From Croceicoccus sediminis (GTDB taxonomy: Bacteria; Pseudomonadota; Alphaproteobacteria; Sphingomonadales; Sphingomonadaceae): a DNA stretch of 64,000 bases. The position numbers and the translations under genes were made by a program. The stretch is from the NCBI RefSeq assembly GCF_007570835.1, contig NZ_SUNC01000002.1, forward strand, positions 310,001 to 374,000, written 5' to 3'. This document shows, piece by piece, positions 45,495-59,913 of this stretch (position 1 is the stretch's first letter; every line of letters starts with the position of its first letter). The notes beneath the pieces are model-generated. The model made no database searches, was not told where the DNA came from, and saw only the letters and a list, made by a program, of their open reading frames with translations.

Positions 45495-46319
45495 TTAGCC
45501 GCCCGTCGCGACGCCCAGCCAGATCAGCGCGGCGATGCCGATGACGATACGGTACCAGGCGAAAGGCGAAAAGCCGGCCTTGGAGACATAGGCGACGAAG
45601 GCGCGGATCACGATCAGGGCGACGATGAACGACACGACGAAGCCGATCGCGATTTCGTCCCAGCCGACCGTCATCGATCCGGCGGACAGCATGTCGCGGT
45701 ATTGCCAGATTTCCAGCGTCGATGCGCCCAGCATGGTCGGGATCGCGAGGAAGAAGCTGAATTCGGCAGCCGTGCGGCGTTCGATACCCATGGCCAGCGC
45801 GCCCATGATCGTCGCGCCCGAACGGCTGACGCCGGGCACCATGGCAAGGCACTGGATGAAACCGACGCCCAGCGCCTGTTTCACCGGCAACTGGCCGATT
45901 CCGGTGGGCGGGCCTTCCTTGGCGACTTTTTCGATCACGAGAATCGCGATGCCGCCTGCGATCAGGGCCCATGCCACGATACTGGGGCTGCCCAGCATGA
46001 TGTCGATGTAATCCTTCAGCAGCAGGCCGATGATGGCCGCGGGCGTGAAGGCGACAAGGATGTTGATGACGAACCGGATCGATTCGGGGTGCCGGTGCAG
46101 GATGCCGATGCCCGCTGCCCAGAACGTTCGCCAGTACTGGACCACGACCGCCAGGATCGCGCCAAGCTGGATGACGACGTTGAAGACTTTCCATTCCTCC
46201 GCGTCATAGCCGAACAGGGCCGATGCCAGGATCAGGTGGCCGGTCGAAGAGACGGGAATGAATTCGGTCAGCCCCTCGACGATACCGAGGAGGATTGCGG
46301 TCAGCGTGAGATTTTCCAT
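45495..46319 (-). CDS. uppP: Undecaprenyl-diphosphatase (bacitracin resistance)
   Basis: This 274-residue multi-pass enzyme removes a phosphate from undecaprenyl diphosphate to recycle the cell-wall lipid carrier. The two catalytic regions are EGLTEFIPVSSTGHLIL near the N-terminus and MVPGVSRSGATI near the middle. Eight or so membrane helices are expected. It lies 65 bp downstream of the M13 peptidase gene on the same strand. Confidence 0.95.
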   Translation of the reverse strand: MENLTLTAILLGIVEGLTEFIPVSSTGHLILASALFGYDAEEWKVFNVVIQLGAILAVVVQYWRTFWAAGIGILHRHPESIRFVINILVAFTPAAIIGLLLKDYIDIMLGSPSIVAWALIAGGIAILVIEKVAKEGPPTGIGQLPVKQALGVGFIQCLAMVPGVSRSGATIMGALAMGIERRTAAEFSFFLAIPTMLGASTLEIWQYRDMLSAGSMTVGWDEIAIGFVVSFIVALIVIRAFVAYVSKAGFSPFAWYRIVIGIAALIWLGVATGG

Positions 46320-46384
46320 GCGCCGCGGGAGGTCGCCCGACGCTCGGCCCGTGTCAAGCCGAATGCGCCGGGCGGTCCTTCAAA

Positions 46385-48523
46385 TCACCAGATACGCACA
46401 CGCTCATCCGGGGCGAGGTAGAGTTCTTCGCCCGGCTTCACGTCGAACGCCTTGTACCATTCGTCGAAATTACGGACGATGCCGTTGATGCGGTAGTGCG
46501 GCGGCGAGTGCGGATCGGTGACCAGCAATTCGCGCATGCGCTTTTCGCGCATCTTCGAACGCCAGACCTGTGCCCACGACATGAAGAAGCGCTGGTCGCC
46601 GGTAAAACCGTCGATCACCGGCGCTTCTTCGCCGTTCAGCGCGAGCTTGTAGGCGCGATAGGCGAGCGAGAGACCGCCGAGGTCGCCGATGTTCTCACCC
46701 ATGGTCAGGCGGCCGTTGACGCAGGTTTCGCCGTTATCGAACGGGCAGAAGGCATCGTACTGTTCGGCCAGTGCGTTCTGCAGCTTTTCGAAGTTGGCCT
46801 TGTCGCCGTCGGTCCACCAGTTGCGCAAATTGCCTTCGCCGTCGGACTTGGCGCCCTGGTCGTCGAAGCCGTGGCCCATTTCGTGGCCGATGACCGCGCC
46901 GATCGCGCCGTAGTTCACGGCCGGGTCCGCATCGACGTTGAAGAACGGCGGCTGCAGGATCGCGGCGGGGAAGACGATCTCGTTCAGCGTCGAGTTGTAA
47001 TAGGCGTTCACGGTCTGCGGGAACATGCCCCATTCGCTGCGATCGACTTCCTTGCCGACTTTGGCGATCTCGTCCTCGAATGCCCATTTCGACGCCATCA
47101 TCGCATTGGCCAGCGGATCGTTCGCCGTCGGCATCAGGCCGGCATAAGTCTTGAACTCGTCGGGCGATCCGATCTTGGGCACGAAGGCGTTCAGCTTGGC
47201 CTTGGCCTCGACCTTGGTGGCATCGCTCATCCAGGCCAGGTCGTCGAGATTGGCGTCCATGGCGGTGCGCAGGTTGGCGACCAGCGCCTCCATCTTGGCC
47301 TTTTCCTCGACCGAGTAGTACCGCTCGGTATAGATCTTGCCGAGCAGCTCGCCCATCTGGCCTTCGACCGCGCCGATGCCGCGCTTCCAGCGGGGGCGCT
47401 GTTCTTCCTGACCGCGCAGGGTGCGGCCGTAGAAGTCGAACCGCGCGTCGGCGATATCGCTGGGCAGCACTTCGGAGTGGCTGGACAGGAACTTGGCGGC
47501 GAGCCACGCCTGCCAGGTCGAAACCGGCACGGTCTCAATCAGGTCGAGCACGGCCGGAACGCCGCCGCCCATGTTGGCGGCCGCTTCGGCGGCGTCGATA
47601 CCGGCGGCGTCCAGTTCTTCCTGCGTCGGCGGCATCTGCCAGATGACCGCATAGGGAAGGTCGGGAAGGCCCATGTCGGCCAGGAAGCGGGGCATCAGGC
47701 CGTCAGGGCCGAGCTTTGCCAGTTCGTCCGCGTCGAGCCGGGTATAAGTCAGGTCGCGCTGGCGGCTGATTTCCTGGCTCCAGTCTTCCTGCGCCATGCG
47801 CCGTTCGAGCGAATAGACCGCCTCGGCCGCCTTATCGGGGTTCTGGTAACCGGCTTTGCCGAGAAGGAAGGCGAGGTACTTCTTGTACGCGGCCTGCGCC
47901 TCGAGGTTCGTCTCGGTCGGCTTCAGGTAATAGTCGCGGTCCGGCAGGCCGAGGCCCGAGGTGAAGAAGTAGATCGCGTTGACGTCGCTGTTCTTCATGT
48001 CGGCGAAGACGGCGGGCGCGATGGGCGAGGCATAGCCGGGCGTCGCGAACAGCTTCACCAGGTCGGCGGGCGTCTTGGCGGCATAGATCGACTGCAGATA
48101 GGGCTGCGCAGGCGCAAGACCGGCGGCGTTGATCGCGTCGGTGTCCATGAACGCGGCATAGGCATTGGCAAGGCGCGCCTCGTCAGACCCGGCTTCCCAA
48201 TTGCCCGCGGCCAGTTCATTGAGGATCGTGTGCACGCGTGCTTCGGACAGGTCGGCCAGCAGGTTGAACGCGCCGTAGCTGGTCTTGTCGGCAGGGATCT
48301 CGGTGGTCTTGATCCATTCGCCGTTGACGTATTCGTCGAAGTCGTCACCCGGCTTTACCGAGGTGTCCATGTACTGCGTCTGGACGCCGAAAGCGCCCCA
48401 GTCCGCTGCCTCTGCGGCGGCGATGGTCTCTTCCGACGTTTCCTGGGCGATGGCGGGGGCGGTGAGTGCGAAGGCGAGTGCCGAGCAACCGGCAACAAGC
48501 ATTTTCCGGGTTATCTTGGTCAT
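46385..48523 (-). CDS. M13-family zinc metallopeptidase (neprilysin-like)
   Basis: This 712-residue exported endopeptidase has a signal peptide ending in TAPAIAQ (about 27 residues). The zinc site reads VIGHEMGHGFDDQGAKSD, with His-Glu-x-x-His, and the third ligand Glu is in NIGDLGG context (GENIGDLGGL). The N-terminal DFDEYVNGEWIKTTEIPADKTS and C-terminal RVNGIVRN-like YRINGIVRNFDEWYKAF are also characteristic. It ends RVRIW, as usual. The ATG at 48523 is chosen for the signal peptide. It probably processes peptides in the periplasm or at the surface. Confidence 0.94.
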   Translation of the reverse strand: MTKITRKMLVAGCSALAFALTAPAIAQETSEETIAAAEAADWGAFGVQTQYMDTSVKPGDDFDEYVNGEWIKTTEIPADKTSYGAFNLLADLSEARVHTILNELAAGNWEAGSDEARLANAYAAFMDTDAINAAGLAPAQPYLQSIYAAKTPADLVKLFATPGYASPIAPAVFADMKNSDVNAIYFFTSGLGLPDRDYYLKPTETNLEAQAAYKKYLAFLLGKAGYQNPDKAAEAVYSLERRMAQEDWSQEISRQRDLTYTRLDADELAKLGPDGLMPRFLADMGLPDLPYAVIWQMPPTQEELDAAGIDAAEAAANMGGGVPAVLDLIETVPVSTWQAWLAAKFLSSHSEVLPSDIADARFDFYGRTLRGQEEQRPRWKRGIGAVEGQMGELLGKIYTERYYSVEEKAKMEALVANLRTAMDANLDDLAWMSDATKVEAKAKLNAFVPKIGSPDEFKTYAGLMPTANDPLANAMMASKWAFEDEIAKVGKEVDRSEWGMFPQTVNAYYNSTLNEIVFPAAILQPPFFNVDADPAVNYGAIGAVIGHEMGHGFDDQGAKSDGEGNLRNWWTDGDKANFEKLQNALAEQYDAFCPFDNGETCVNGRLTMGENIGDLGGLSLAYRAYKLALNGEEAPVIDGFTGDQRFFMSWAQVWRSKMREKRMRELLVTDPHSPPHYRINGIVRNFDEWYKAFDVKPGEELYLAPDERVRIW

Positions 48524-48738
48524 GGGGGGAGTGCAGTTCCGTTCGTTGTTCCGATGCCGCGTCATAGCGCCAGACGCGGTGTTGCAGATGTCGTTCGTCG
48601 GTTTCTTTTGTAACTTTATCGATGAACCGCACCTGTAGATGGGTCAAGCGCCCCTTTTCGCAAGCCTGCGTTCAGGCTTGCGGCAAGGTTTCCGGCAATT
48701 TTCGTTAGTGGGCCCGATCCCGGGCGCAATTCGCGCCG

Positions 48739-50550
48739 TCAGGCGGGGTCGTCGAACTGCAACCGGGCAAGGCGGGCATAGAGGCCGCCTGCGGCCGAAA
48801 GCGTGTCGTGATCGCCATGCTCGACGATTCGACCTTGGTCCATCACCACGATGCGATCGGCGGCGCGGACGGTGGCCAGCCGGTGGGCGATGACCAGCGT
48901 GGTGCGGTTTTCCATCAGCCGGTCGAGTGCGGATTGCACCAGACGCTCGCTCTCGGCGTCGAGGGCGCTGGTCGCTTCGTCCAGAAGCAGGATCGGCGCG
49001 TCGCGCAGCAGTGCGCGGGCAATGGCGATGCGTTGACGCTGGCCGCCCGACAGGCGGGCACCGGCTTCGCCGATGAAAGTGTCGAGACCTTCGGGCAGTT
49101 CGCGAAGGAAAGTTTCGGCATTGGCCGCGCGCGCGGCTTCCCAGATGTCGTCGTCGCTGGCCTCGGGCTTGCCGTAGAGGATGTTGTAGCGCGCGGTTGC
49201 TGCGAACAGGACCGATTCCTGCGGCACCAGCGCGATCCGGTCGCGGATGTCGGCGGGATCGGCACGGGTCAGGTCCACCCCGTCGATCCGCACGCTGCCG
49301 GCTTGCGGATCGCGGAACCGTTCGACCAGCTGGAACAGCGTGGACTTGCCCGCGCCCGACGGGCCGACGACGGCCACCGTCTCACCCGGCTCGATAGTGA
49401 GCGAGAAATCCTCCAGCGCCGCGCGTTCGGGGCGGGCGGGATAGCGGAAAGTGACGTTCTGGAACGCGATCTGCCCCCGCGGCGGGACCGGCAGGGACTG
49501 CGGGCGTTCGGGTGCGGCGATGGTGGGCCGCGCGTCGAGCAGTTCGCCCATGCGCTGGGCGGCACCGGCGGCGCGCAGCAGGCTGCCGTAAACCTCGGTC
49601 AGCGATCCGAAAGCGCCCGCGACAAGGCCGACTGTGATGACGAAGGCCGCGATCGTGCCGCCGCTGATGTTGCCGGCGGTAACCTCGATCGCGCCTTTCC
49701 AGAGCAGCAGCGTGATCGCGCCGAAGATCATCGTCATGACGACGAAGGTCAGGAAAGAGCGGACCTTGATGCGCTGAATCGCCGCCCCGAAGCTGCGGTC
49801 GACCGCGCCGCGGAAACGGTCGCGCTCACGGTCCTCCTGGTTGAAGGCCTGCACCACCTGCATCGAGGAAAGCACCTCGCTGGTCATTGCGCCGACGTCG
49901 GCGATGCGGTCCTGGCTGGTGCGCGAAAGGTTGCGGACCTTCCGCCCGAACCAGATGATCGGCAGCACGACGCAAGGGATGGCGAGGACCAGCCACGCGC
50001 TCAGCGTCGGGGCGAGGTAGAACATGTAGGCCGTCCCGCCGATCGCCATGAGCAGGTTGCGCAGGGCGACCGAAACCGTGCTCGACACGACCTGTTCGAT
50101 GATCGCGGTATCGGCGGTCATGCGCGAGGCGATTTCCGACGGGCTGTTCTCTTCGTAAAAGGCGGGCGGCATCGCCATCAGGTGCCGGTTCACCCGCACG
50201 CGCAAGTCGGCCACGACCCGTTCGCCCAGCCACGACACGAAATAGAACCGGAACGCCGTGCCCACCGCCATGATCACGACGATCAGCAGCAGGTACTGGA
50301 ACCAGCGGGAAATATCGCCTTCGCCGGAAAAGCCCCGGTCGATGATCAGGCGAAATCCCGAAGGGATCGCCAGCGTCGCCGCCGAGGTGATGACCAGCGC
50401 GATCAGCGCGGCAGTTACCACGCCGGGATAGTTGCGCGCAGCGTCGGATAACAGGCGCAAGGGCCCGAGGCTTTTTGCCTTGGGTGCGTCGCTGCCGTTC
50501 GCTTCTGCCGGTGTGTCCTGGCGCGACTTGCGCCGCCTGTTCCCGCTCAT
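48739..50550 (-). CDS. ABC exporter with fused membrane and ATPase domains (MsbA-like)
   Basis: This 603-residue half-transporter has six membrane helices (about 45-330) and a C-terminal ATPase with Walker A GPSGAGKST, signature LSGGQRQR and Walker B ILLLDEATSALDAE, then the H-loop VIAHRLATV. It probably works as a homodimer exporting lipids, peptides or drugs; the substrate is unknown. The start at 50550 (MSGNRRRKSRQ) gives a basic cytoplasmic lead-in. The open frame to 50610 adds twenty unlikely residues. Confidence 0.92.
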   Translation of the reverse strand: MSGNRRRKSRQDTPAEANGSDAPKAKSLGPLRLLSDAARNYPGVVTAALIALVITSAATLAIPSGFRLIIDRGFSGEGDISRWFQYLLLIVVIMAVGTAFRFYFVSWLGERVVADLRVRVNRHLMAMPPAFYEENSPSEIASRMTADTAIIEQVVSSTVSVALRNLLMAIGGTAYMFYLAPTLSAWLVLAIPCVVLPIIWFGRKVRNLSRTSQDRIADVGAMTSEVLSSMQVVQAFNQEDRERDRFRGAVDRSFGAAIQRIKVRSFLTFVVMTMIFGAITLLLWKGAIEVTAGNISGGTIAAFVITVGLVAGAFGSLTEVYGSLLRAAGAAQRMGELLDARPTIAAPERPQSLPVPPRGQIAFQNVTFRYPARPERAALEDFSLTIEPGETVAVVGPSGAGKSTLFQLVERFRDPQAGSVRIDGVDLTRADPADIRDRIALVPQESVLFAATARYNILYGKPEASDDDIWEAARAANAETFLRELPEGLDTFIGEAGARLSGGQRQRIAIARALLRDAPILLLDEATSALDAESERLVQSALDRLMENRTTLVIAHRLATVRAADRIVVMDQGRIVEHGDHDTLSAAGGLYARLARLQFDDPA

Positions 50551-50665
50551 GGCGCGGGGCCTAGCCCAAAGGGGAGGCAGGGCCAAGTGCCCTGTGGGTC
50601 TAATCCTCACCGGCGTTGCCGTTTACGGCAGGCCAAGCCTCTCTCGCAGCTGCAAAATAATCTTG

Positions 50666-50674
50666 TGCATTGCA
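50666..50674. promoter_or_regulatory. TGC-ATT-GCA dyad upstream of phaZ (possible PhaR half-strength site)
   Basis: TGCATTGCA at 50666-50674, inside TTGTGCATTGCAACG, is identical to the core of the stronger site upstream of phaB. It lies 55 bp before the phaZ start. Shared control by the PHA regulator PhaR is inferred. Confidence 0.5.
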
Positions 50675-50729
50675 ACGAGAGGCGAGACCGCCGATATAGT
50701 TGGCGGAGGAGATACGAGGAGGACCACTC

Positions 50730-51974
50730 TTGCTCTACCAGATCTACGAGCTTCAGAAGGCCTGGCTGTCCAGTGCAAGCGCCGCCGCATCGGTCGGCGC
50801 CGAATGGCTTGGCAACCCGCGCAACCCGCTGGGATACACAGGTTTCGGACCCGCGATTTCCTCTGCCATGGAAGTTTTCGCACACGCCGCATCCCCGCGC
50901 GGCAAACCCGCATTCGGCATCACGCAAGTTGAACGCGATGGCGACACTTTCGAAGTCAGCGAAGCCGATGTGCTGCACAAGCCGTTCGGAACGCTGAAGA
51001 AATTCACGCACGCCGGCCTGCCCAAGAACCCGCCGCGCCTTTTGATCGTCGCCCCGATGAGCGGGCACTACGCCACGCTTCTGCGCGGGACGGTCGAACG
51101 GATGCTCGAAAACGCGGAAGTCTACATCACCGACTGGGCCGACGCGAAAATGGTCCCGGCATCGGAAGGTGTCTTCGATCTCGACGCCTATATCGATTAC
51201 GTGATCGACTTCCTCGAATTCATCGGCCCCGGCGCGAACGTCATGGCCGTGTGCCAGCCTTCGGTGCCCGCCTTTGCGGCCACGGCGATCATGGCCGCGG
51301 ACAAACACCCCTGCCGCCCGGCCACGCTGACCATGATGGGTGGCCCGATCGACACGCGTGAAGCGCCGACCGAAGTCAACGACATGGCTACATCGCGCCC
51401 GATGGCGTGGTTCAAGCAGAACCTGATCCAGACTGTGCCGCTGCACTATCCCGGTGCCGGACGCCGCGTCTATCCGGGCTTTCTGCAGTTGGCGGGCTTC
51501 ATGTCGATGAATCTGGGCAACCACATGATGAGCCACTACGCGATGTTCAAACATCTCGTCGTGGGCGACGGCGAAAGCGCGGAAGCGACCAAGGTATTCT
51601 ACGACGAATATCTCTCGGTCTGCGACATGACGGCGGAATTCTATCTCCAGACCGTGAATGCGGTGTTCAAGGAATTCCTGCTGCCGCGCGGCCTTTTGAC
51701 CCACAAGGGCAAGAAGGTCGATCTGGGCGCAATCACCGACACCGCGATCCTGTGCGTCGAAGGTGAGCGTGACGACATTTCCGGCGTCGGCCAGACAAAG
51801 GCCGCGCTTGGCCTTACGCCCAACCTTTCCGACGACATGAAGCTCTATCACCTGGCTCCGTCGGTCGGTCACTATGGCATTTTCAACGGATCGAAATGGC
51901 GGGGCACAATCGCCCCGATCGTCGAGAAGTGGATGGCCGACCATCGCCGCGGCAAATTGCAGGCCGTCGCCTGA
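50730..51974 (+). CDS. phaZ: Intracellular polyhydroxyalkanoate depolymerase
   Basis: This 414-residue PhaZ breaks down stored polyhydroxybutyrate granules. The opening LLYQIYELQKAWLSS, PRLLIVAPMSGHYATLLRGT, TDWADAKMVP and the nucleophile region VMAVCQPSVP (Cys in a lipase-box-like setting) are typical of the PhaZ1-like family, as is SVGHYGIFNGSKWR near the end. The start is the TTG at 50730 preceded by GAGGAGG, giving the conserved N-terminus. No ATG fits. A TGC-ATT-GCA dyad sits in its upstream region. Confidence 0.92.
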   Translation: MLYQIYELQKAWLSSASAAASVGAEWLGNPRNPLGYTGFGPAISSAMEVFAHAASPRGKPAFGITQVERDGDTFEVSEADVLHKPFGTLKKFTHAGLPKNPPRLLIVAPMSGHYATLLRGTVERMLENAEVYITDWADAKMVPASEGVFDLDAYIDYVIDFLEFIGPGANVMAVCQPSVPAFAATAIMAADKHPCRPATLTMMGGPIDTREAPTEVNDMATSRPMAWFKQNLIQTVPLHYPGAGRRVYPGFLQLAGFMSMNLGNHMMSHYAMFKHLVVGDGESAEATKVFYDEYLSVCDMTAEFYLQTVNAVFKEFLLPRGLLTHKGKKVDLGAITDTAILCVEGERDDISGVGQTKAALGLTPNLSDDMKLYHLAPSVGHYGIFNGSKWRGTIAPIVEKWMADHRRGKLQAVA

Positions 51975-51986
51975 TTTCAGGGACTT

Positions 51987-52017
51987 GAGGGGGCGGCGCA
52001 GACTGTGCTGCCCCCTC
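51987..52017 (+). terminator. Hairpin terminator after phaZ
   Basis: A 13-bp stem pairs GAGGGGGCGGCGC with GTGCTGCCCCCTC, with two G-T pairs, around the loop AGACT. It begins 13 bases after the phaZ stop. The T run is absent, so it is strong in structure but atypical. Confidence 0.65.
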
Positions 52018-52108
52018 GCCATCCACCTCCTCACCTAAGCCTTCGTTATCACTGCGTTTACCAAGTCCGTTTAAGACATCTTCTCGCAACTCCTGCGAAA
52101 GAGGGTGG

Positions 52109-53521
52109 ATGGACGCTGTGATGAAGATTGTCGGTCTTTTGCTGCGAATCGGCGGTGCCGGTGCGGGCGTGGCCGCCGTTACGTTCATTCCCGACGCCGT
52201 ACTTGGCCGCTCCATTGCCGCGCTCGGCCTGTCGGGCAGCGTCGATCTCCAGATGGCGCGCATGGTTGCGCATGGGCTGTTCGGCCTGATCGGCTTCCTC
52301 ATGGGCTCGCAGATCGCCGCGATGCTGCGTCACCGTCCCATTGATCCCCCCGGCAATCGCCATGACGCGGCAGAATCGGTTCCGCGTCTGCGCCGCCACC
52401 TCGTGGACGGTGAGAAGAAACAGGCGTCGGTCGTCCCGCGTTACGAAGACCCGAACGCCGCCCCGACGAAGCCGGTTGCGGTCTCGTTCAAGGAACTCGG
52501 CCTTGATCACCCCCACGTCAGCGAATACCCGGATCCCGCGGGCGAGCATGACGATCACCACGATTCATTTGTCTACGCCGAACAGGCGAATCGCCCGGAG
52601 AGTGCGGGGAGTGCGGACGACGAATGGGCCGAATTCGGCAATGCCGAACCGCCCGCCCGCGCCCAGCCCCCGGCCCCAGATCCTATCGCCCCCCATCCTG
52701 TCGCCATGGACGCGCCGCCTGCGCCGCAGACCGAAGAACGCCGGGAAGAAACCGCCGGGCAATGGACCGCGCCCGAGCCCTTCCCCACCGCGCCAGAGGC
52801 TGAGCCGATCGAGGAACGTCCTGCCGTCGCCGAGCAGGCCGCTGACTGGAACGATGCTCCGGCAAGCGACGATTCGGCGTTCGAGCGTCCCGCATTCGAG
52901 GCACCCACGTTCGAAACATTGCCCGAGGACGCGGCTGCGGAGCCAGAGCCGGAGCCTGCCGCAATGCCGGTCGATGAGGCCAAGCCGGTCCATGCCGAGA
53001 TTCAGGAGCCCATTGCGGAGCCTGAGCCCGAAACGATAGCCTGCGAACCCGTCACCGAATCGAACCCGGCCCAGACCGAGGCAGCACCCGAACCGGTTTC
53101 AGAACCAATCCCTGCGCCTGAATGGGAACCGGTCCCCGCCGCAGCGATGACGCCCGTTCAGCCTGCACCCGCAGAATCCCAGGCCTTGCAAGCGGTGCAG
53201 CCGGCCGCCGATGCTGCTCCCGACGCCTATTCCCGCGTCAAGTTTGCGATGCCGAGCGACGAAAACTGGTACGACGGTGCGGGCGACGACGAGGAAGAGG
53301 CCGAGGACGACGGCGCCGGATACGGCTCGCTATCCGACATCGGGCTTGGCCGCACCCATCAGCCGCGCGGCGGCGATGGGCAGCGCGGCGAGGCGGGTCT
53401 GCCGCCCTCGGAATTCGGCAATACCAACGTGTCGACGGCGATTCCCAAAGGGAAACCGCAGGATTTCCGGCTTCGCGAGGCCTTGGCCGAATTGATGCGA
53501 GTCGATCCTTCGGCACGTTAA
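52109..53521 (+). CDS. Membrane-anchored Glu/Pro-rich protein, unknown function
   Basis: This 470-residue protein has two N-terminal hydrophobic segments (about 5-30 and 45-70) followed by a soluble part of low complexity. Residues about 170-370 are dominated by Pro, Glu and Ala (PAFEAPTFE, EPEPEPAAMP, EPETIACEP), so this region should be unfolded. Conserved-looking ends frame it: VAVSFKELGLDHPHV before and YSRVKFAMPSDENWYDGAGDDEEEA after, finishing with an Arg/Leu helix (LREALAELMRVDPSAR). No family is recognised. It lies upstream of gltB, separated by about 190 bp. Confidence 0.7.
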   Translation: MDAVMKIVGLLLRIGGAGAGVAAVTFIPDAVLGRSIAALGLSGSVDLQMARMVAHGLFGLIGFLMGSQIAAMLRHRPIDPPGNRHDAAESVPRLRRHLVDGEKKQASVVPRYEDPNAAPTKPVAVSFKELGLDHPHVSEYPDPAGEHDDHHDSFVYAEQANRPESAGSADDEWAEFGNAEPPARAQPPAPDPIAPHPVAMDAPPAPQTEERREETAGQWTAPEPFPTAPEAEPIEERPAVAEQAADWNDAPASDDSAFERPAFEAPTFETLPEDAAAEPEPEPAAMPVDEAKPVHAEIQEPIAEPEPETIACEPVTESNPAQTEAAPEPVSEPIPAPEWEPVPAAAMTPVQPAPAESQALQAVQPAADAAPDAYSRVKFAMPSDENWYDGAGDDEEEAEDDGAGYGSLSDIGLGRTHQPRGGDGQRGEAGLPPSEFGNTNVSTAIPKGKPQDFRLREALAELMRVDPSAR

Positions 53522-53650
53522 GGCCATGAAAATTCTGCACTAGGTGGCCGGAATTGCGGGTTCTGCTGCCTTTTTCGTCTACTGTGCAGTTGCAAAAATC
53601 CAAATCTATCGCCATGGGGTTTTTATGCGCCATTTCGCTGCGCAGCTGCG

Positions 53651-53672
53651 GCGACTGAGTCGCATTTTATTT
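53651..53672 (+). terminator. Short hairpin with T-rich tail in the gltB leader
   Basis: GCGAC-TGA-GTCGC (53651-53663) followed by ATTTTATTT lies about 40 bp before the gltB start. It could end read-through from the upstream gene or act as an attenuator in the gltB leader. Confidence 0.45.
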
Positions 53673-53711
53673 CCGGGCGATGGTGTCCGGGCCCCGACAG
53701 GATAGGTGAAA

Positions 53712-58352
<4,641 letters not shown>

Positions 58353-58365
58353 GGGTCAGCAAACG

Positions 58366-59802
58366 ATGGGCAAGGAAACGGGCTTTCTCGAACTCGACCG
58401 TGTCGACCGCACTTACGCGGATCCGGCCGAGCGTCTGCAGCACTACAAGGAATTCGTGATTCCGCATACCGAGGACGGGCTGCGTAGCCAGGCCTCGCGG
58501 TGCATGAATTGCGGCATTCCCTATTGTCACAACGGCTGTCCGGTGAACAACATCATCCCGGACTGGAACCACATGACGTACGAAGGGGACTGGAAGGAGG
58601 CGCTGATCACGCTGCACTCCACCAACAACTTCCCCGAGTTCACCGGACGCATCTGCCCCGCCCCGTGCGAGGCGGCCTGCACGCTGAACATCACGGATGA
58701 GCCGGTCACCATCAAGTCGATCGAATGTGCGATCGTCGACAAGGGATGGGAAAACGACTGGATCAAGCCGCAGGTGCCCGAAAAGCGTACCGGCAGGTCG
58801 GTTGCCGTCGTCGGCTCCGGCCCGGCGGGCATGGCCTGCGCGCAGCAGCTGGCCCGTGCCGGCCACTCGGTCACCGTCTTCGAGAAGAGCGACCGCGTCG
58901 GCGGCCTGCTGCGTTACGGCATTCCCGACTTCAAGATGGGAAAGCACCTCATCAACCGCCGCGCGGCGCAGATGGAGGCTGAAGGCGTCAACTTCCGCAC
59001 TTCGACCGAAGTGGGCGTCGACATTTCCATCAAGACGCTGAAGGAAAACTTCGACGCGGTGGTCCTGGCAGGCGGCTCCGAAGATGCCCGCACGCTGGAC
59101 ATTCCCGGTTCGGAAATGAGCGGGGTTCGCCTCGCCATGGAATTCCTGACGCAGCAGAACAAGCGTAACGCAGGCGACGACGAACAGCGTGCCGCCCCGC
59201 GCGGCACGCTGACCGCGACGGGCAAGCACGTCATCGTCATCGGCGGCGGTGACACCGGTTCGGACTGCGTCGGCACCTCGAACCGCCAGGGCGCGGCGAG
59301 CGTGACGCAGATCGAGATCATGCCCAAGCCTCCCGAAAAGGAAGACAAGGCGCTGACCTGGCCGAACTGGCCGCTCAAGCTGCGCACGTCGTCCAGCCAC
59401 GAGGAAGGCGTCGACCGCGATTGGGCGATCCTGACCAAGCGGGTCGTCGGCGAAAACGGCAAGGTTACCGGCCTCGAATGCGTTCGCATCGAATGGGAAG
59501 GCCGCGAGATGAAGGAGATCGAGGGCAGCGAATTCACGCTGAAGGCCGATCTCATCCTTCTCGCCATGGGCTTCATCGGCCCGAAGAAGAGCGGCATGCT
59601 CGATCAGGCCGGTCTCGAATACGATGCACGCGGCAACGTGAAGGCCGATACGACGTCGTACCGGACGAGCGACGAGAACGTCTGGGCCTGCGGCGACATG
59701 CGCCGGGGGCAGAGCCTTGTCGTCTGGGCCATCCGCGAAGGTCGCCAGTGCGCCCGCGCGCTGGACGAGGCTCTGATGGGCGTGAGCGAACTCGCCCGCT
59801 GA
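58366..59802 (+). CDS. gltD: Glutamate synthase small subunit
   Basis: This 478-residue partner of GltB passes electrons from NADPH through FAD to the iron-sulfur clusters. The N-terminal cysteine clusters [14 protein letters not shown] and CPAPCEAAC hold two 4Fe-4S clusters. [16 protein letters not shown] is the FAD fold and [13 protein letters not shown] the NADPH fold. The start at 58366 ([12 protein letters not shown]) is the family start, 13 bases after gltB. Confidence 0.97.
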   Translation: MGKETGFLELDRVDRTYADPAERLQHYKEFVIPHTEDGLRSQASRCMNCGIPYCHNGCPVNNIIPDWNHMTYEGDWKEALITLHSTNNFPEFTGRICPAPCEAACTLNITDEPVTIKSIECAIVDKGWENDWIKPQVPEKRTGRSVAVVGSGPAGMACAQQLARAGHSVTVFEKSDRVGGLLRYGIPDFKMGKHLINRRAAQMEAEGVNFRTSTEVGVDISIKTLKENFDAVVLAGGSEDARTLDIPGSEMSGVRLAMEFLTQQNKRNAGDDEQRAAPRGTLTATGKHVIVIGGGDTGSDCVGTSNRQGAASVTQIEIMPKPPEKEDKALTWPNWPLKLRTSSSHEEGVDRDWAILTKRVVGENGKVTGLECVRIEWEGREMKEIEGSEFTLKADLILLAMGFIGPKKSGMLDQAGLEYDARGNVKADTTSYRTSDENVWACGDMRRGQSLVVWAIREGRQCARALDEALMGVSELAR

Positions 59803-59828
59803 TCCGCCTCACTACCGGAAAGAGAAAG

Positions 59829-59860
59829 GGCGCGTCCTGCAGGGCGCGCCTTTCTCTTTT
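59829..59860 (+). terminator. Rho-independent terminator of gltB-gltD
   Basis: GGCGCGTCC and GGGCGCGCC pair over the loop TGCA, and the T-rich TTTCTCTTTT follows. The pairing extends outward with AGAGAAA at 59821-59827. It lies about 25 bp after the gltD stop. Confidence 0.88.
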
Positions 59861-59913
59861 AAACGTGGGCGGTTGGCAGTAGCCTTGGGCTAAACAAGCC
59901 TTGGGGGGTCGCA

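Noticed and set aside
52650..53150. Possible coding repeat or recent duplication in the Glu/Pro-rich gene
   Set aside because: The repetition is only compositional (Pro/Glu/Ala); no repeat unit keeps a fixed length or order.
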